Origin: Cryobacterium roopkundense
Lineage (GTDB): Bacteria; Actinomycetota; Actinomycetes; Actinomycetales; Microbacteriaceae
DNA: 64,000 bases
Assembly: GCF_014200405.1 (NCBI RefSeq)
Contig: NZ_JACHBQ010000001.1
Coordinates: 2,604,001-2,668,000, forward strand
Direction: 5' to 3'
This document shows positions 17,583-25,359 of the stretch, one piece after another. The notes under the pieces are model-generated. The model was given only the letters and a program-made list of their open reading frames with translations, was not told the origin of the DNA and made no database searches. Each line of letters begins with the position of its first letter. Position 1 is the stretch's first letter. Position numbers and translations under genes: made by a program.

Positions 17583-19931
17583 ATGACACTGACAACAGAC
17601 GAATTCGTACCGGCCGGCCAGCAGGACGACGATTCCCGCGGCAATGATTCCCAGGAGCTCACCACCCAGGAGCAGCAGTGGGTCGACAAGTTCATGGATG
17701 AGACCACCCTCTTCCTCGGACCAGACCCGGCAATCATGCGCCACCACGAGATCATGCCCAGAACGGCATACGAAGAGGAATGCATCAGCCAGGGCATCAA
17801 CCCGCTCGAGATCGACCGCATCCGCAAGCGCCTCGCCGGCGCCCTCGACGAAGCCTTCGAGATGTGTGAGAGCATGGGCGCCGCCCCCGGCGCCAAATGG
17901 GCCGATCTGTCCTGCGCCGTGTATACCGCGGAGGGCGACGTGACGTATCTCTCCAACCGCGGCGTCATCGCCTTCTCTGCGGTGCTGCACCACCCCATCC
18001 GCTACATCATGAAGAACTGGAAAGACGAGCCCACCGTCGGCATCAACGAGGGTGACGGCTTCTTCCACAACGACTCCCGCTTCGGCATGGTGCACAACAC
18101 CGACCAGTCGATGCTCGTGCCCGTGATTCGCGGCGGAATCATAATCGCCTGGGTGGGCGCCACCATCCACGAGGGAGAGAACGGCGCCTGCGAACCGGGC
18201 GGCATGCCGTCGGGCTCGGAGACACCGTTCGATGACGGGCTGCGCGCCTCCCCGATCAAGATCGTGGAGAAGGGGCACCTGCGCCGCGACCTGCTCACCT
18301 TCCTGCAGCACTCCACCCGCGACCCCAAGCTCATGCTCGCCGATATCAAGGTGAAGATGGGCGCCGTCAAGCGCATCATGGACACCGTCGACCGCCTGAT
18401 CGACGAGGTCGGCCAGGAAACCTTCGTGGCGTCCCTTCGCGTCACCGTGGAGGACGTGGAGACCGAGGTGAAGCGCCGCATCGGCGAACTGCCCGACGGC
18501 ACTGTCACTTTCAACCAGTTCGTGGACTCCACCCTCAAGGAGAACATCCTGATCAAGTTCGCCTGCAAGATCACCATCAAGGGCGAACGCATGATCGTCG
18601 ACCTCACCGGAACGGGCCCCGAGATCCTGAACCGGGCCATCAACTCTCCGCTCGCGTCGACCAAGTCGTTTATGGCCCAGGCGATCTTGTCGTACTGGTG
18701 GCCGGATCTGCCCCGCTCGACCGGTGCCCTGTCGCCGATCGAGGTCATCACCGAGGAACACAGCTGGGCGGATGCGGGCTACGACGCTCCGGTCGGACAG
18801 TCGCTGCAGGCGTCCTTCCGCGGTTTCTCGGCCCTGCAGACGGCCTTCGCGAAGATGCAGTTCTCGTCCCCCCAGAAGTACTCGAACGTGGTCGCCCCCT
18901 GGTTCAACCAGATCAACGACTTCCTCTGGGGTGGCACCACGCAGAACGGCGAGCAGGTGGGCAACCTGTGCGCCGACCTCAACGGCATGGGCGGCGGCGC
19001 GAAGGCGTTCCGCGACGGTGAAGACGCCGTGGCTCCGCTGTTCTGCGCGATGGCCGACATCGGCGAGCAGGAGGTGATGGAAGAAGAGGTTCCGTTCCTG
19101 CAGCTCGTGAGCAAGCGTATGGTGCGCGACAACCAGGGCTTCGGCAAGTTCCGCGGTGGCATGGGCTACGAGATGATCGTGGCCTCGCGCGGCACGCCGA
19201 GCTGGGGGTTCATGACCGTGACGAGCGGCTCGAAGTTCTCCTCGGTCCCCGGCATGTTCGGCGGTTACGGCTGCCCCGTCTACCCGCTCGCCATGGTCAA
19301 GGGCATCAACATCTACGACATCATCCAGAAGGATCCCACCCAGTTCAACCTGTCGATGGAACGCGTGATGAACGAGCAGCCCTTCGAGGGCGGCGACTAC
19401 CAGTCCGCGCACATGGGACTGCAGTTCGACGTGGCCAAGGAGGGCGAGCTGTATATGATCGCCCAGGGCGCCGGCGGTGGCTACGGCGACGTGCTCGAAC
19501 GCGACCCTGAGCTCGTGGTGACCGACCTTGAGCTCGACCGGATCTCGGCCCACACGGCGTCGACGATGTACGGCGTGGTCTGGGAGCCCGAGACCTACGT
19601 GGTGCACGAGCAGGCCACGATCGAACTCCGCGCCCAGATGCGCCAGGACCGCATCAACCGCGGTACCCCCTACAAGGAATTCATCCAGGAATTCGTGAAG
19701 GAGGAGCCGCCGGCCGAGCTGTTGTACTTCGGCTCATGGGGCCAAGACAACGACGAGGAACTGTTGGCGACCCACTGGGGCGGACTTGAGCCCGAGCGGG
19801 TGAAGGGCAAGCTCGAGGACCTGCCGCTCATCATGGTTCCCGACCGCCGGGTGCTGAAGATCAGCAAGCTTGAGGCGCGCGTACGCGAACTCGAAGAGAA
19901 ATACGGCGAAGTGGTCGAGCACAAGTCCTGA
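17583..19931 (+). CDS. HyuB-like subunit of acetophenone/acetone carboxylase-like enzyme
   Basis: A 782-residue hydantoinase B/oxoprolinase-family protein resembling the alpha subunit of acetone carboxylase. Landmarks include VTYLSNRGVIAFSAVLHHPIR, EGDGFFHNDSRFG, GGIIIAWVGATIHEGENGA and QGAGGGYGDVLERDPELV. The ATG at 17583 is preceded by AAAGGAG. About 50 bp separate it from the previous gene, so it probably belongs to the same transcript. The C-terminal region ends in a coiled, charged segment (LEARVRELEEKYGEVVEHKS). With the three genes before it this makes a full set of large subunits for a biotin-independent ATP-dependent ketone carboxylase. Confidence 0.88.
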   Translation: MTLTTDEFVPAGQQDDDSRGNDSQELTTQEQQWVDKFMDETTLFLGPDPAIMRHHEIMPRTAYEEECISQGINPLEIDRIRKRLAGALDEAFEMCESMGAAPGAKWADLSCAVYTAEGDVTYLSNRGVIAFSAVLHHPIRYIMKNWKDEPTVGINEGDGFFHNDSRFGMVHNTDQSMLVPVIRGGIIIAWVGATIHEGENGACEPGGMPSGSETPFDDGLRASPIKIVEKGHLRRDLLTFLQHSTRDPKLMLADIKVKMGAVKRIMDTVDRLIDEVGQETFVASLRVTVEDVETEVKRRIGELPDGTVTFNQFVDSTLKENILIKFACKITIKGERMIVDLTGTGPEILNRAINSPLASTKSFMAQAILSYWWPDLPRSTGALSPIEVITEEHSWADAGYDAPVGQSLQASFRGFSALQTAFAKMQFSSPQKYSNVVAPWFNQINDFLWGGTTQNGEQVGNLCADLNGMGGGAKAFRDGEDAVAPLFCAMADIGEQEVMEEEVPFLQLVSKRMVRDNQGFGKFRGGMGYEMIVASRGTPSWGFMTVTSGSKFSSVPGMFGGYGCPVYPLAMVKGINIYDIIQKDPTQFNLSMERVMNEQPFEGGDYQSAHMGLQFDVAKEGELYMIAQGAGGGYGDVLERDPELVVTDLELDRISAHTASTMYGVVWEPETYVVHEQATIELRAQMRQDRINRGTPYKEFIQEFVKEEPPAELLYFGSWGQDNDEELLATHWGGLEPERVKGKLEDLPLIMVPDRRVLKISKLEARVRELEEKYGEVVEHKS

Positions 19932-19949
19932 CCTTGACTTGATCCGTGG

Positions 19950-19979
19950 CTGCGGGACCGTCTCCTTACGGTCCCGCAG
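19950..19979 (+). terminator. Hairpin between carboxylase genes 4 and 5
   Basis: ctgcgggaccgt and acggtcccgcag form a perfect 12-bp stem with a 6-nt loop, 18 bp after the HyuB-like stop. There is no T tract after it, so it may attenuate or protect the transcript rather than end it. The fifth gene starts 39 bp downstream. Confidence 0.65.
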
Positions 19980-20018
19980 TCACGGGTCGAACTACGTGAA
20001 CCAACGACAGGAGACACC

Positions 20019-20828
20019 GTGACCACCTCGCTGACCAACGTCATCGCCCGGCCGCCCACTGGGCGCGCCCGCGCCGTGCTGCTCGATAGCCATGACTACG
20101 CCCAGGCCGTGCTGCTGCAGGGCAAACCGGTGCCATGGCTCGAGCCGATGGCGTACTCCAACTTCTTCGGACAGGCCCAGGCACTGCTCAAGTCGGATGT
20201 CGCCTTGCTCAGCCTCGACCGCCTGTACGCCCATCAGCTTGCGGCCAACCCCCACCTCCAGTCGGCGATGAGCGCCAAGACTCGCACCGGTTACGCGCTG
20301 CGCACCCTGCTCGCCGACCCCGACGTTCTCTCGTACGTCACGGAATTCGCCGCGACCTTCAGCCAGACGCAGCGCGCGCCGATCGTGCTGCAGATTCCGT
20401 CTCCCATGCAGTGGCTCGCCCGTACACACCACTTCTCCGGCACAACGGATGTCTCCGGTCTCGATGCCGACGACGGCGAGAACGCGTCGATGTACGTGGC
20501 GGATTGGCTGCGCAGCTTCGCGGGCCTGAACATCGCGGGCGTGCTGATGGACGCCCGCACGCTGCCCGGCGCGGGCAACACTGCCCCGGTTTCCCTCGAC
20601 ACGTATTCACCCATCGCCAACGTCACGGAGCACTACCGGTGGACTCTGGCGCTGCGCACCGCGGGCGCCATCGACGTGCATGGGGCATCCGCTTCGGGCG
20701 CCATCATCCGTGCAGACTTCTGGCTGGAGGAGGGCCATTCCCTGCCAGACGGCGACTTCCTCCTCGGCGAGATTCCTGCCGGGGCGGTGCCGGAGGAGGT
20801 ACTCAATCGAATCCTCGCGCTGATCTGA
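20019..20828 (+). CDS. Unrecognised fifth protein of the carboxylase locus
   Basis: A 269-residue soluble protein starting at GTG after an AGGAG site. I do not recognise a family with confidence. Visible landmarks are PVPWLEPMAYSNFFGQAQ, LQIPSPMQWLARTHHF, a possible acidic loop DADDGENASMYVADWL, and NIAGVLMDARTL. Alternating strands and helices with LQIPSP and AGVLMD would fit a TIM barrel, as in the uroporphyrinogen decarboxylase/methionine synthase superfamily. Its place at the operon end parallels the epsilon subunit (apcE, about 34 kDa) required by acetophenone carboxylase, but homology is not shown. An intact frame and same strand support a functional link with the carboxylase. Confidence 0.7.
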   Translation: MTTSLTNVIARPPTGRARAVLLDSHDYAQAVLLQGKPVPWLEPMAYSNFFGQAQALLKSDVALLSLDRLYAHQLAANPHLQSAMSAKTRTGYALRTLLADPDVLSYVTEFAATFSQTQRAPIVLQIPSPMQWLARTHHFSGTTDVSGLDADDGENASMYVADWLRSFAGLNIAGVLMDARTLPGAGNTAPVSLDTYSPIANVTEHYRWTLALRTAGAIDVHGASASGAIIRADFWLEEGHSLPDGDFLLGEIPAGAVPEEVLNRILALI

Positions 20829-20831
20829 GGG

Positions 20832-21986
20832 CTACCCTCGCGTCGGCTGCTCAGTCGCGCCCGGGATCAGGCGCTCGACGCGCAGGCGGTTGAAGAGTTC
20901 CGTGAAGGAACGTTCGGTGCGCCGATAGCCGAGGAAGCCGGCCTCCCGGCTCTTGCTCATGTCGGTCATCACCTCGATGTTGCGGCCAAGGTCGCCGTCG
21001 GTGTGCCACCAGGATGCGAGGCGTGTGCTGTCGGGCTCGATCAGGTCGTATTTCTCCGCGATCGAGCGCCACTCACTCTCGGCGTCGGCCATCTGCGTAT
21101 CCAACGGCCGCGGTTCCCCCACGAACCCTTCGGGCTCAACCCCGAAGTAGGCGGCGAGGCGCGGCCACATGGAACGCCAACGGAAAATGTCGCCGTTCGC
21201 GATGTTGTAGGCCTGGTTTTCCACGCCGGGAGTGCTGGCGGCCCACACCATCTGGTCGGCGAGCAGGCCGGCATCCGTCATGTCGGTCACCCCGTTCCAC
21301 TGGGTCTCCGATCCCGGAAAGATGAACGGGCGATTGAATTCGCGGCTGATGGTCGCCTGCACGGCAATCGTGGACCCCATATTCATAGCGTTGCCCACGG
21401 CGTGCCCCACCACGGTGTGGGCGCGGTGTACTGACCAGGCGAACCCCTGGCGCGCGGCTGCGGCCCACAGCTCGTCTTCCTGGGCATAGTAGAAGTTGTT
21501 GACCGGCAGTCGCGGTTCTTCCTCGTGGAAGGGCGTGTCGGCCATTTCGCCGGCCGCGTAGGCCTCGAACGGGCCCAGGTAGTGCTTGAGCCCGGTCATC
21601 AGGGCGACGTGCTCGACTCTGGTGTGCTTCAGCGCTGCGAGCAGGTCGCGGAGCATTCCCGCGTTCACGTCGATGTTGGCGGCCTCGGTCTCTTGCCGGG
21701 ACCACGCGGTGAAGAACACGTGGGTGGGGTGCTCGTCGCGCAGGGCGCGCTCCAGGTCCGTGGCAGATCGCAGGTCGGCCTGGACGTGGGTGGTTCCCTC
21801 AACTGCGGCACCGGCAGATCGGGACAGGGTCGTGACCGGCCATCCGTCGACCAGGAGCCGATCACGCACGGCGGAACCGGCTATTCCGGTCGCCCCTACG
21901 ACGAGCGCACGGTGGGGCAGAGAAGAGGGAGTGGAAACGATGGGTGGATCCTTCTGTCGGGGGCGGGGACGAAGTGGATGCTTCAT
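20832..21986 (-). CDS. PRISE-type SDR (progesterone 5-beta-reductase/iridoid synthase-like enone reductase)
   Basis: A 384-residue atypical short-chain dehydrogenase. It carries the nucleotide-binding ALVVGATGIAGSAV, the family signature LMTGLKHYLGPFEAY and the active-site NFYYAQEDEL, where the tyrosine and upstream lysine are the PRISE catalytic pair. PRISE enzymes reduce activated C=C bonds of enones with NADPH. ATG 21986 is the in-frame start chosen; residues before ALVVG are poorly conserved. Its stop lies only 3 bp from the stop of the convergent fifth carboxylase gene. It could act on the same ketone or enone substrates, but this rests on position only. Confidence 0.85.
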   Translation of the reverse strand: MKHPLRPRPRQKDPPIVSTPSSLPHRALVVGATGIAGSAVRDRLLVDGWPVTTLSRSAGAAVEGTTHVQADLRSATDLERALRDEHPTHVFFTAWSRQETEAANIDVNAGMLRDLLAALKHTRVEHVALMTGLKHYLGPFEAYAAGEMADTPFHEEEPRLPVNNFYYAQEDELWAAAARQGFAWSVHRAHTVVGHAVGNAMNMGSTIAVQATISREFNRPFIFPGSETQWNGVTDMTDAGLLADQMVWAASTPGVENQAYNIANGDIFRWRSMWPRLAAYFGVEPEGFVGEPRPLDTQMADAESEWRSIAEKYDLIEPDSTRLASWWHTDGDLGRNIEVMTDMSKSREAGFLGYRRTERSFTELFNRLRVERLIPGATEQPTRG

Positions 21987-22089
21987 GCCACTGTCGATAT
22001 ATAACGCCTTGCGACGTCGCGTATTCCACGTTCGTGTTCGCAGAGCGGGGTTCAGGCTGGCCACGTCCTGGCCTTACCGCCCCGATGCT

Positions 22090-22311
22090 CTAACGCGGCA
22101 GGCGCCCCCACACGAAGTACGTGATGGGGCCGACGAAGTTGACGGCGATGACACCCGCCCAGATGGCTTTGCGGCCGCGCACCGAAGCCGCCGGTCGCCG
22201 GGCCAGATCGTTCCAGGCCGCGGCCGCCAAGGTGAGCTGCACAGCCGTCCCCATGATGGTCGCGGTCTTGTGAGCCGGATCGAGATCGCGGAAACTCTGT
22301 ACCTTCTTCAT
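22090..22311 (-). CDS. Small membrane protein, PLDc_N-like
   Basis: A 73-residue protein with two hydrophobic segments (AVQLTLAAAAWNDLA and the stronger IWAGVIAVNFVGPITYFVWG). The second resembles the PLDc_N domain (phospholipase D-nuclease N-terminal) with its W/N-x-x-GP-x-x-YF pattern. The ATG at 22311 follows GAGGAA. It lies 117 bp downstream of the rhodopsin gene on the same strand and may be cotranscribed. Role unknown. Confidence 0.65.
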   Translation of the reverse strand: MKKVQSFRDLDPAHKTATIMGTAVQLTLAAAAWNDLARRPAASVRGRKAIWAGVIAVNFVGPITYFVWGRLPR

Positions 22312-22428
22312 GCGTTCCTCCACTGCCGGCGCCGGTGTGCCCCCCAGTATCGTCAGGTGCCGGGCTGCGCACAAGGGCCCGGTCGAACGGTCATCCGTTC
22401 AGCCGAGCCCTGATGCGATTGCCGATGG

Positions 22429-23274
22429 TTACTGTGCGTTGCCCGCAGGCTTGGCTGCCGAGGTTACCTCGCGCGCGTCCTCCATGGACAGTTCGTCCAG
22501 GGCGAACGCCGAGTCATCGGCGAACGACTTGATGCGGGCTACACGGTAGATGATGAGGCCGTAGAGGCACTTGGCCAGAATGTCGGCCACGGAGTAACCG
22601 ATCTGCTTGCCGACCCAGGCGTCTGCACCGTCCGCACCGATTGCGGGCAGGAGGTAGGCGATCGGATACACGCCCCAGGTCGCCAGGAGCAGCACGCGCA
22701 ATCGGCTGATTGTCTTGCGCACAGCCGGCGGCTGGCGGTCGAGAGATTTCGTCAGCTCGACGAACAGGACCCAGAGGATGTAGACGAACGGGATGGTGGA
22801 GAGGAACCCGAAGATGCCGCGGGTGAGGTTGTCACCGCTGATCTCACCCGGGTAGCCGAGTGCGATCATCAGAGCGGATGCCGGGATGAGCCGAACCAGC
22901 AGACTGGTTTGCATCTTCCGGGCAAGGGCCAGAACGGCGATGAGCTCAAGCAGGAGCAGCGGCACCGTCAAGAGCCAGTCGACATAGCGGTAGCCCTCGT
23001 TGAATCCGGCGCCGGCCGCCTGCGTATACATGCCCTTGCCGCCGACGGCATCCGTCACAAAGGCTTCCGTGAACGAATTGAAGATGCGGAAGTAGTGATA
23101 CGCCGCGATACCGCAGACGATCGCGGCCACCGTGATGGCTTGGCGGTAGCGCGGGAGAATCCGCTTCAGGCTGATGATGAGAAATACTGATGTGAACAGC
23201 TGTGCGGCGATGACGAGCGAGAAAATGTTGTAAACGGTGTCGTATTGTGACTGGGTGAGGGAATCAGGTATCAC
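22429..23274 (-). CDS. Microbial rhodopsin, outward proton pump of the xanthorhodopsin/actinorhodopsin type
   Basis: A 281-residue seven-helix retinal protein. Helix C reads RYVDWLLTVPLLLLELI: Asp99 (proton acceptor), Thr103 and Glu110 (donor) give the D-T-E pattern of proteorhodopsin-like proton pumps. Lys235 in helix G (DILAKCLYG) would bind retinal, with Asp231 as counterion partner. Helix B keeps a histidine (AYHYFRI, His60). A longer B-C loop with FNEGYRYVDW points to the xanthorhodopsin/actinorhodopsin side. Leu107 matches the green-absorbing tuning state (proteorhodopsin Leu105). Gly156 in helix E may correspond to the glycine that opens a carotenoid antenna site in xanthorhodopsin. 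The retinal genes crtY-blh are at 39.2-41.4 kb. Confidence 0.95.
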   Translation of the reverse strand: MIPDSLTQSQYDTVYNIFSLVIAAQLFTSVFLIISLKRILPRYRQAITVAAIVCGIAAYHYFRIFNSFTEAFVTDAVGGKGMYTQAAGAGFNEGYRYVDWLLTVPLLLLELIAVLALARKMQTSLLVRLIPASALMIALGYPGEISGDNLTRGIFGFLSTIPFVYILWVLFVELTKSLDRQPPAVRKTISRLRVLLLATWGVYPIAYLLPAIGADGADAWVGKQIGYSVADILAKCLYGLIIYRVARIKSFADDSAFALDELSMEDAREVTSAAKPAGNAQ

Positions 23275-23403
23275 GATGTCCTTCTGCGAACGAGAATGTT
23301 ACGGCGGATGGGAGAGTGTGATGTGCGGTGAGTGGATGGTTACCTGAAATTGCTTTCAGTTATCTGTGATCTTACGCCGAGCTATCCTCAGTTAACCCTC
23401 TTT

Positions 23404-23420
23404 CCCCCCGGTCAGGGGGG
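23404..23420 (+). terminator. Hairpin with T-rich tail in the MFS gene leader
   Basis: CCCCCC and GGGGGG flank a 5-base loop and are followed by caattttgtttactttt. It looks like an intrinsic terminator but lies 50 bp upstream of the MFS start with no gene before it on this strand. It may be an attenuator or the 5' end of the leader RNA. Confidence 0.5.
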
Positions 23421-23470
23421 CAATTTTGTTTACTTTTCCCCACCCCGACAGGACGACAAAAGGACCCCTC

Positions 23471-24715
23471 GTGACCTCTCCCTCGCTCGGCATGGCGACA
23501 GGACACATCCCCGCTCAGAGGCGTGTCGTGAAGGTACTGGTCGCCGGGCAGATTCTCGGCGGAATCGGAATGGGCGCCACCCTCTCACTGGGCGCCCTGC
23601 TGGCCGCCGAGCTGTCCGGCTCCAGTGCGTGGTCGGGCATGGCGGCCACGATGAGCACCCTGGGAGCAGCCCTCGTGGCGGTACCTCTGGCCCGATTGGC
23701 GCAGGCCCGCGGCAGACGCGTCTCTCTCTCAACCGGTGCCCTAACAGCCGGTACCGGTGCCGTACTCGCCATCACAGCGGTTACCGTGAACTCCTTCCCG
23801 CTGCTCCTGCTCGCCCTGATGCTTCTAGGCGCGGGCTCCGCCACCAACTTGCAGGCGCGATTTGCCGCCACGGACCTCGCCAATCCGCGATTCCGCGCCC
23901 GGGATCTCTCTCTCGTCGTCTGGTCGACGACCATCGGGGCCGTGCTCGGCCCCAACCTGTTCGGCCCCGGCGAAGTCGTCGGCGCCGCCCTCGGGCTCCC
24001 ACCCCTGACGGGCGCGTTCGTTTTCTCGCTGCTCGCCACCGTCGCCGCAGCCCTCGTCTATTCGCTCGGGCTGCGTCCGGATCCCCTGCTCACCGCGCTC
24101 GCAGGGCGCGCAGCGTCGGCGCCAGCCGGTCCCCCGCGGGGCGGCCTCGCCATCGTGCGGACAAATTCTCTTGCCCGCTATGCCGTGGTGGTGATCGCGC
24201 TGAGTCACATGACCATGGTGGCGCTGATGTCCATGGCGCCCATTCATCTCCGAGACCACGGCGCGACCCTCACCATCGTCGGCCTCACCATCAGCCTGCA
24301 CGTGGCAGGCATGTACGCCCTGTCGCCCATTTTCGGCTGGCTCTCCGACCGGATCGGCCGGCTTCCCGTTATTCTGGGCGGACAGGCGCTCCTCCTGATT
24401 GCTTTGACCATCGCTTGGCGCAGCGACGGGTCCCAGACAACCATGACGTACAGTCTCATCTTTCTCGGTCTCGGCTGGTCGGCATCCGTCGTGGCCGGCT
24501 CGGCCCTTGTGTCCGAAGCCGTCGGAGTGCACGACCGCGCCGGCCTGCAGGGGTTCTCAGACCTGTCAATGAACGCGGCGGGCGCGCTCGGCGGAGCGCT
24601 GGCCGGCCCACTGCTGATCAGCGTGGGCTACTCCGGCCTGGGCGTCACAGCCATGGTGCTGGTGGCGGTTGTCGTCGCGTCGTCTCTAGCGCGACTCGCG
24701 TCTCGACGCGTCTGA
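23471..24715 (+). CDS. MFS transporter
   Basis: A 414-residue major facilitator protein with about 12 hydrophobic segments. The loop between helices 2 and 3 is weakly conserved (PLARLAQARGRRVSLSTGAL). The loop between helices 8 and 9, GWLSDRIGRLPVILGG, is a good copy of the MFS G-x-x-x-D-R-x-G-R signature. The start is GTG 23471 after AAAAGGA. The longer frame back to 23426 would overlap the leader hairpin region. Closest general type is a drug-efflux or YfkF-like MFS; substrate not determinable. It is convergent with the holin-like gene. Confidence 0.85.
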   Translation: MTSPSLGMATGHIPAQRRVVKVLVAGQILGGIGMGATLSLGALLAAELSGSSAWSGMAATMSTLGAALVAVPLARLAQARGRRVSLSTGALTAGTGAVLAITAVTVNSFPLLLLALMLLGAGSATNLQARFAATDLANPRFRARDLSLVVWSTTIGAVLGPNLFGPGEVVGAALGLPPLTGAFVFSLLATVAAALVYSLGLRPDPLLTALAGRAASAPAGPPRGGLAIVRTNSLARYAVVVIALSHMTMVALMSMAPIHLRDHGATLTIVGLTISLHVAGMYALSPIFGWLSDRIGRLPVILGGQALLLIALTIAWRSDGSQTTMTYSLIFLGLGWSASVVAGSALVSEAVGVHDRAGLQGFSDLSMNAAGALGGALAGPLLISVGYSGLGVTAMVLVAVVVASSLARLASRRV

Positions 24716-24719
24716 ACCC

Positions 24720-24735
24720 CGGGACGTCAGTCCCG
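24720..24735. terminator. Short bidirectional hairpin between convergent genes
   Basis: CGGGAC-GTCA-GTCCCG forms a 6-bp perfect stem between the MFS stop and the tail of the convergent holin-like gene. No T tract; weak candidate. Confidence 0.35.
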
Positions 24736-25143
24736 AACGTTGGACGCCTGGCCGCGAGAATTCTTGGTTCCCTTGACCGCCTCACGCAGGAAGATCATGG
24801 GCAAGAAGAACGTTGCCAGAGCCGTCACCAGCCAGACGATCAGCGTGCCCAGAATCCATGTCTGCCAGCCCGTGATGACCAGACCATTCGAGATGAGCGA
24901 GGCGATCAGCAGGGCGGCAAACGTCGACAACAGGCCGACCCCGCCCAGGAAGGCCGGTGCGTTTCTCGCCGTCATCTTGGTCATGAACGGCGCCAGAATG
25001 CTCTGCACTCCGGCGAAGATCAGCACCGTCACAAGGAATCCCTGCCAGGTGAGAACGAAGTCTTGAAGAAGCAGAGAGGCTACCCAGAGGCCGAGAGCCG
25101 CCGAACCGACAAAGATTGCTGCCCGAATAAGAAAGCGGATCAT
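24727..25143 (-). CDS. Four-helix membrane protein, phage holin family-like
   Basis: A 138-residue protein with four hydrophobic helices (FLIRAAIFVGSAALGLWVASLLL, FLVTVLIFAGVQSILAPFM, FLGGVGLLSTFAALLIASLI, WILGTLIVWLVTALATFFLPM). It resembles small actinobacterial proteins annotated as phage holin family or superfamily IV 4TMH, which are not known to act in lysis. The ATG follows a strong GGAAGGA. No phage genes are nearby, so a true holin role is unlikely. Confidence 0.7.
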   Translation of the reverse strand: MIRFLIRAAIFVGSAALGLWVASLLLQDFVLTWQGFLVTVLIFAGVQSILAPFMTKMTARNAPAFLGGVGLLSTFAALLIASLISNGLVITGWQTWILGTLIVWLVTALATFFLPMIFLREAVKGTKNSRGQASNVRD

Positions 25144-25256
25144 GGCTGACTTCCTTCCTTGCAACGTGGATGCGGCCGAAAAACCCGCCGCGATTACGCG
25201 GCCAGAATACTGCGGCTGCGCACTCTTCGCCATGGGCGGGTGTTCTCCGACACAGG

Positions 25257-25352
25257 GTGCAGCACTTCTCCTCGGTCGACGAGTACGTCGCGTCGTTTCC
25301 GACGGATGTCCAGACCGCGCTTCTGGAGATTCGTCGGGTGATCCGAAGGGCG
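25257..25352 (+). pseudogene. Fragment of a DUF1801 (YdhG-like) gene
   Basis: About 32 codons (VQHFSSVDEYVASFPTDVQT, then ALLEIRRVIRRA) match the N-terminus of DUF1801 proteins. Similarity stops and the frame runs into the convergent glycosylase gene. The remaining two thirds of the family are absent, so this is a remnant. Confidence 0.55.
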
Positions 25353-25359
25353 CAGCGAG

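Noticed and set aside
17421..19607. 728-codon open frame on the minus strand
   Set aside because: It is antisense to the HyuB-like and HyuA-like genes, shows the His/Val/Asp-rich composition of a reversed GC-rich gene and matches no family.
24727..25143. Prophage holin
   Set aside because: No lysin, structural or integrase genes nearby; it is a common chromosomal four-helix protein.
23332..25149. 605-codon plus-strand frame overlapping the MFS gene
   Set aside because: Arg/Pro/Ser-rich composition typical of a frame-shifted GC-rich gene; it also crosses the convergent holin-like gene.
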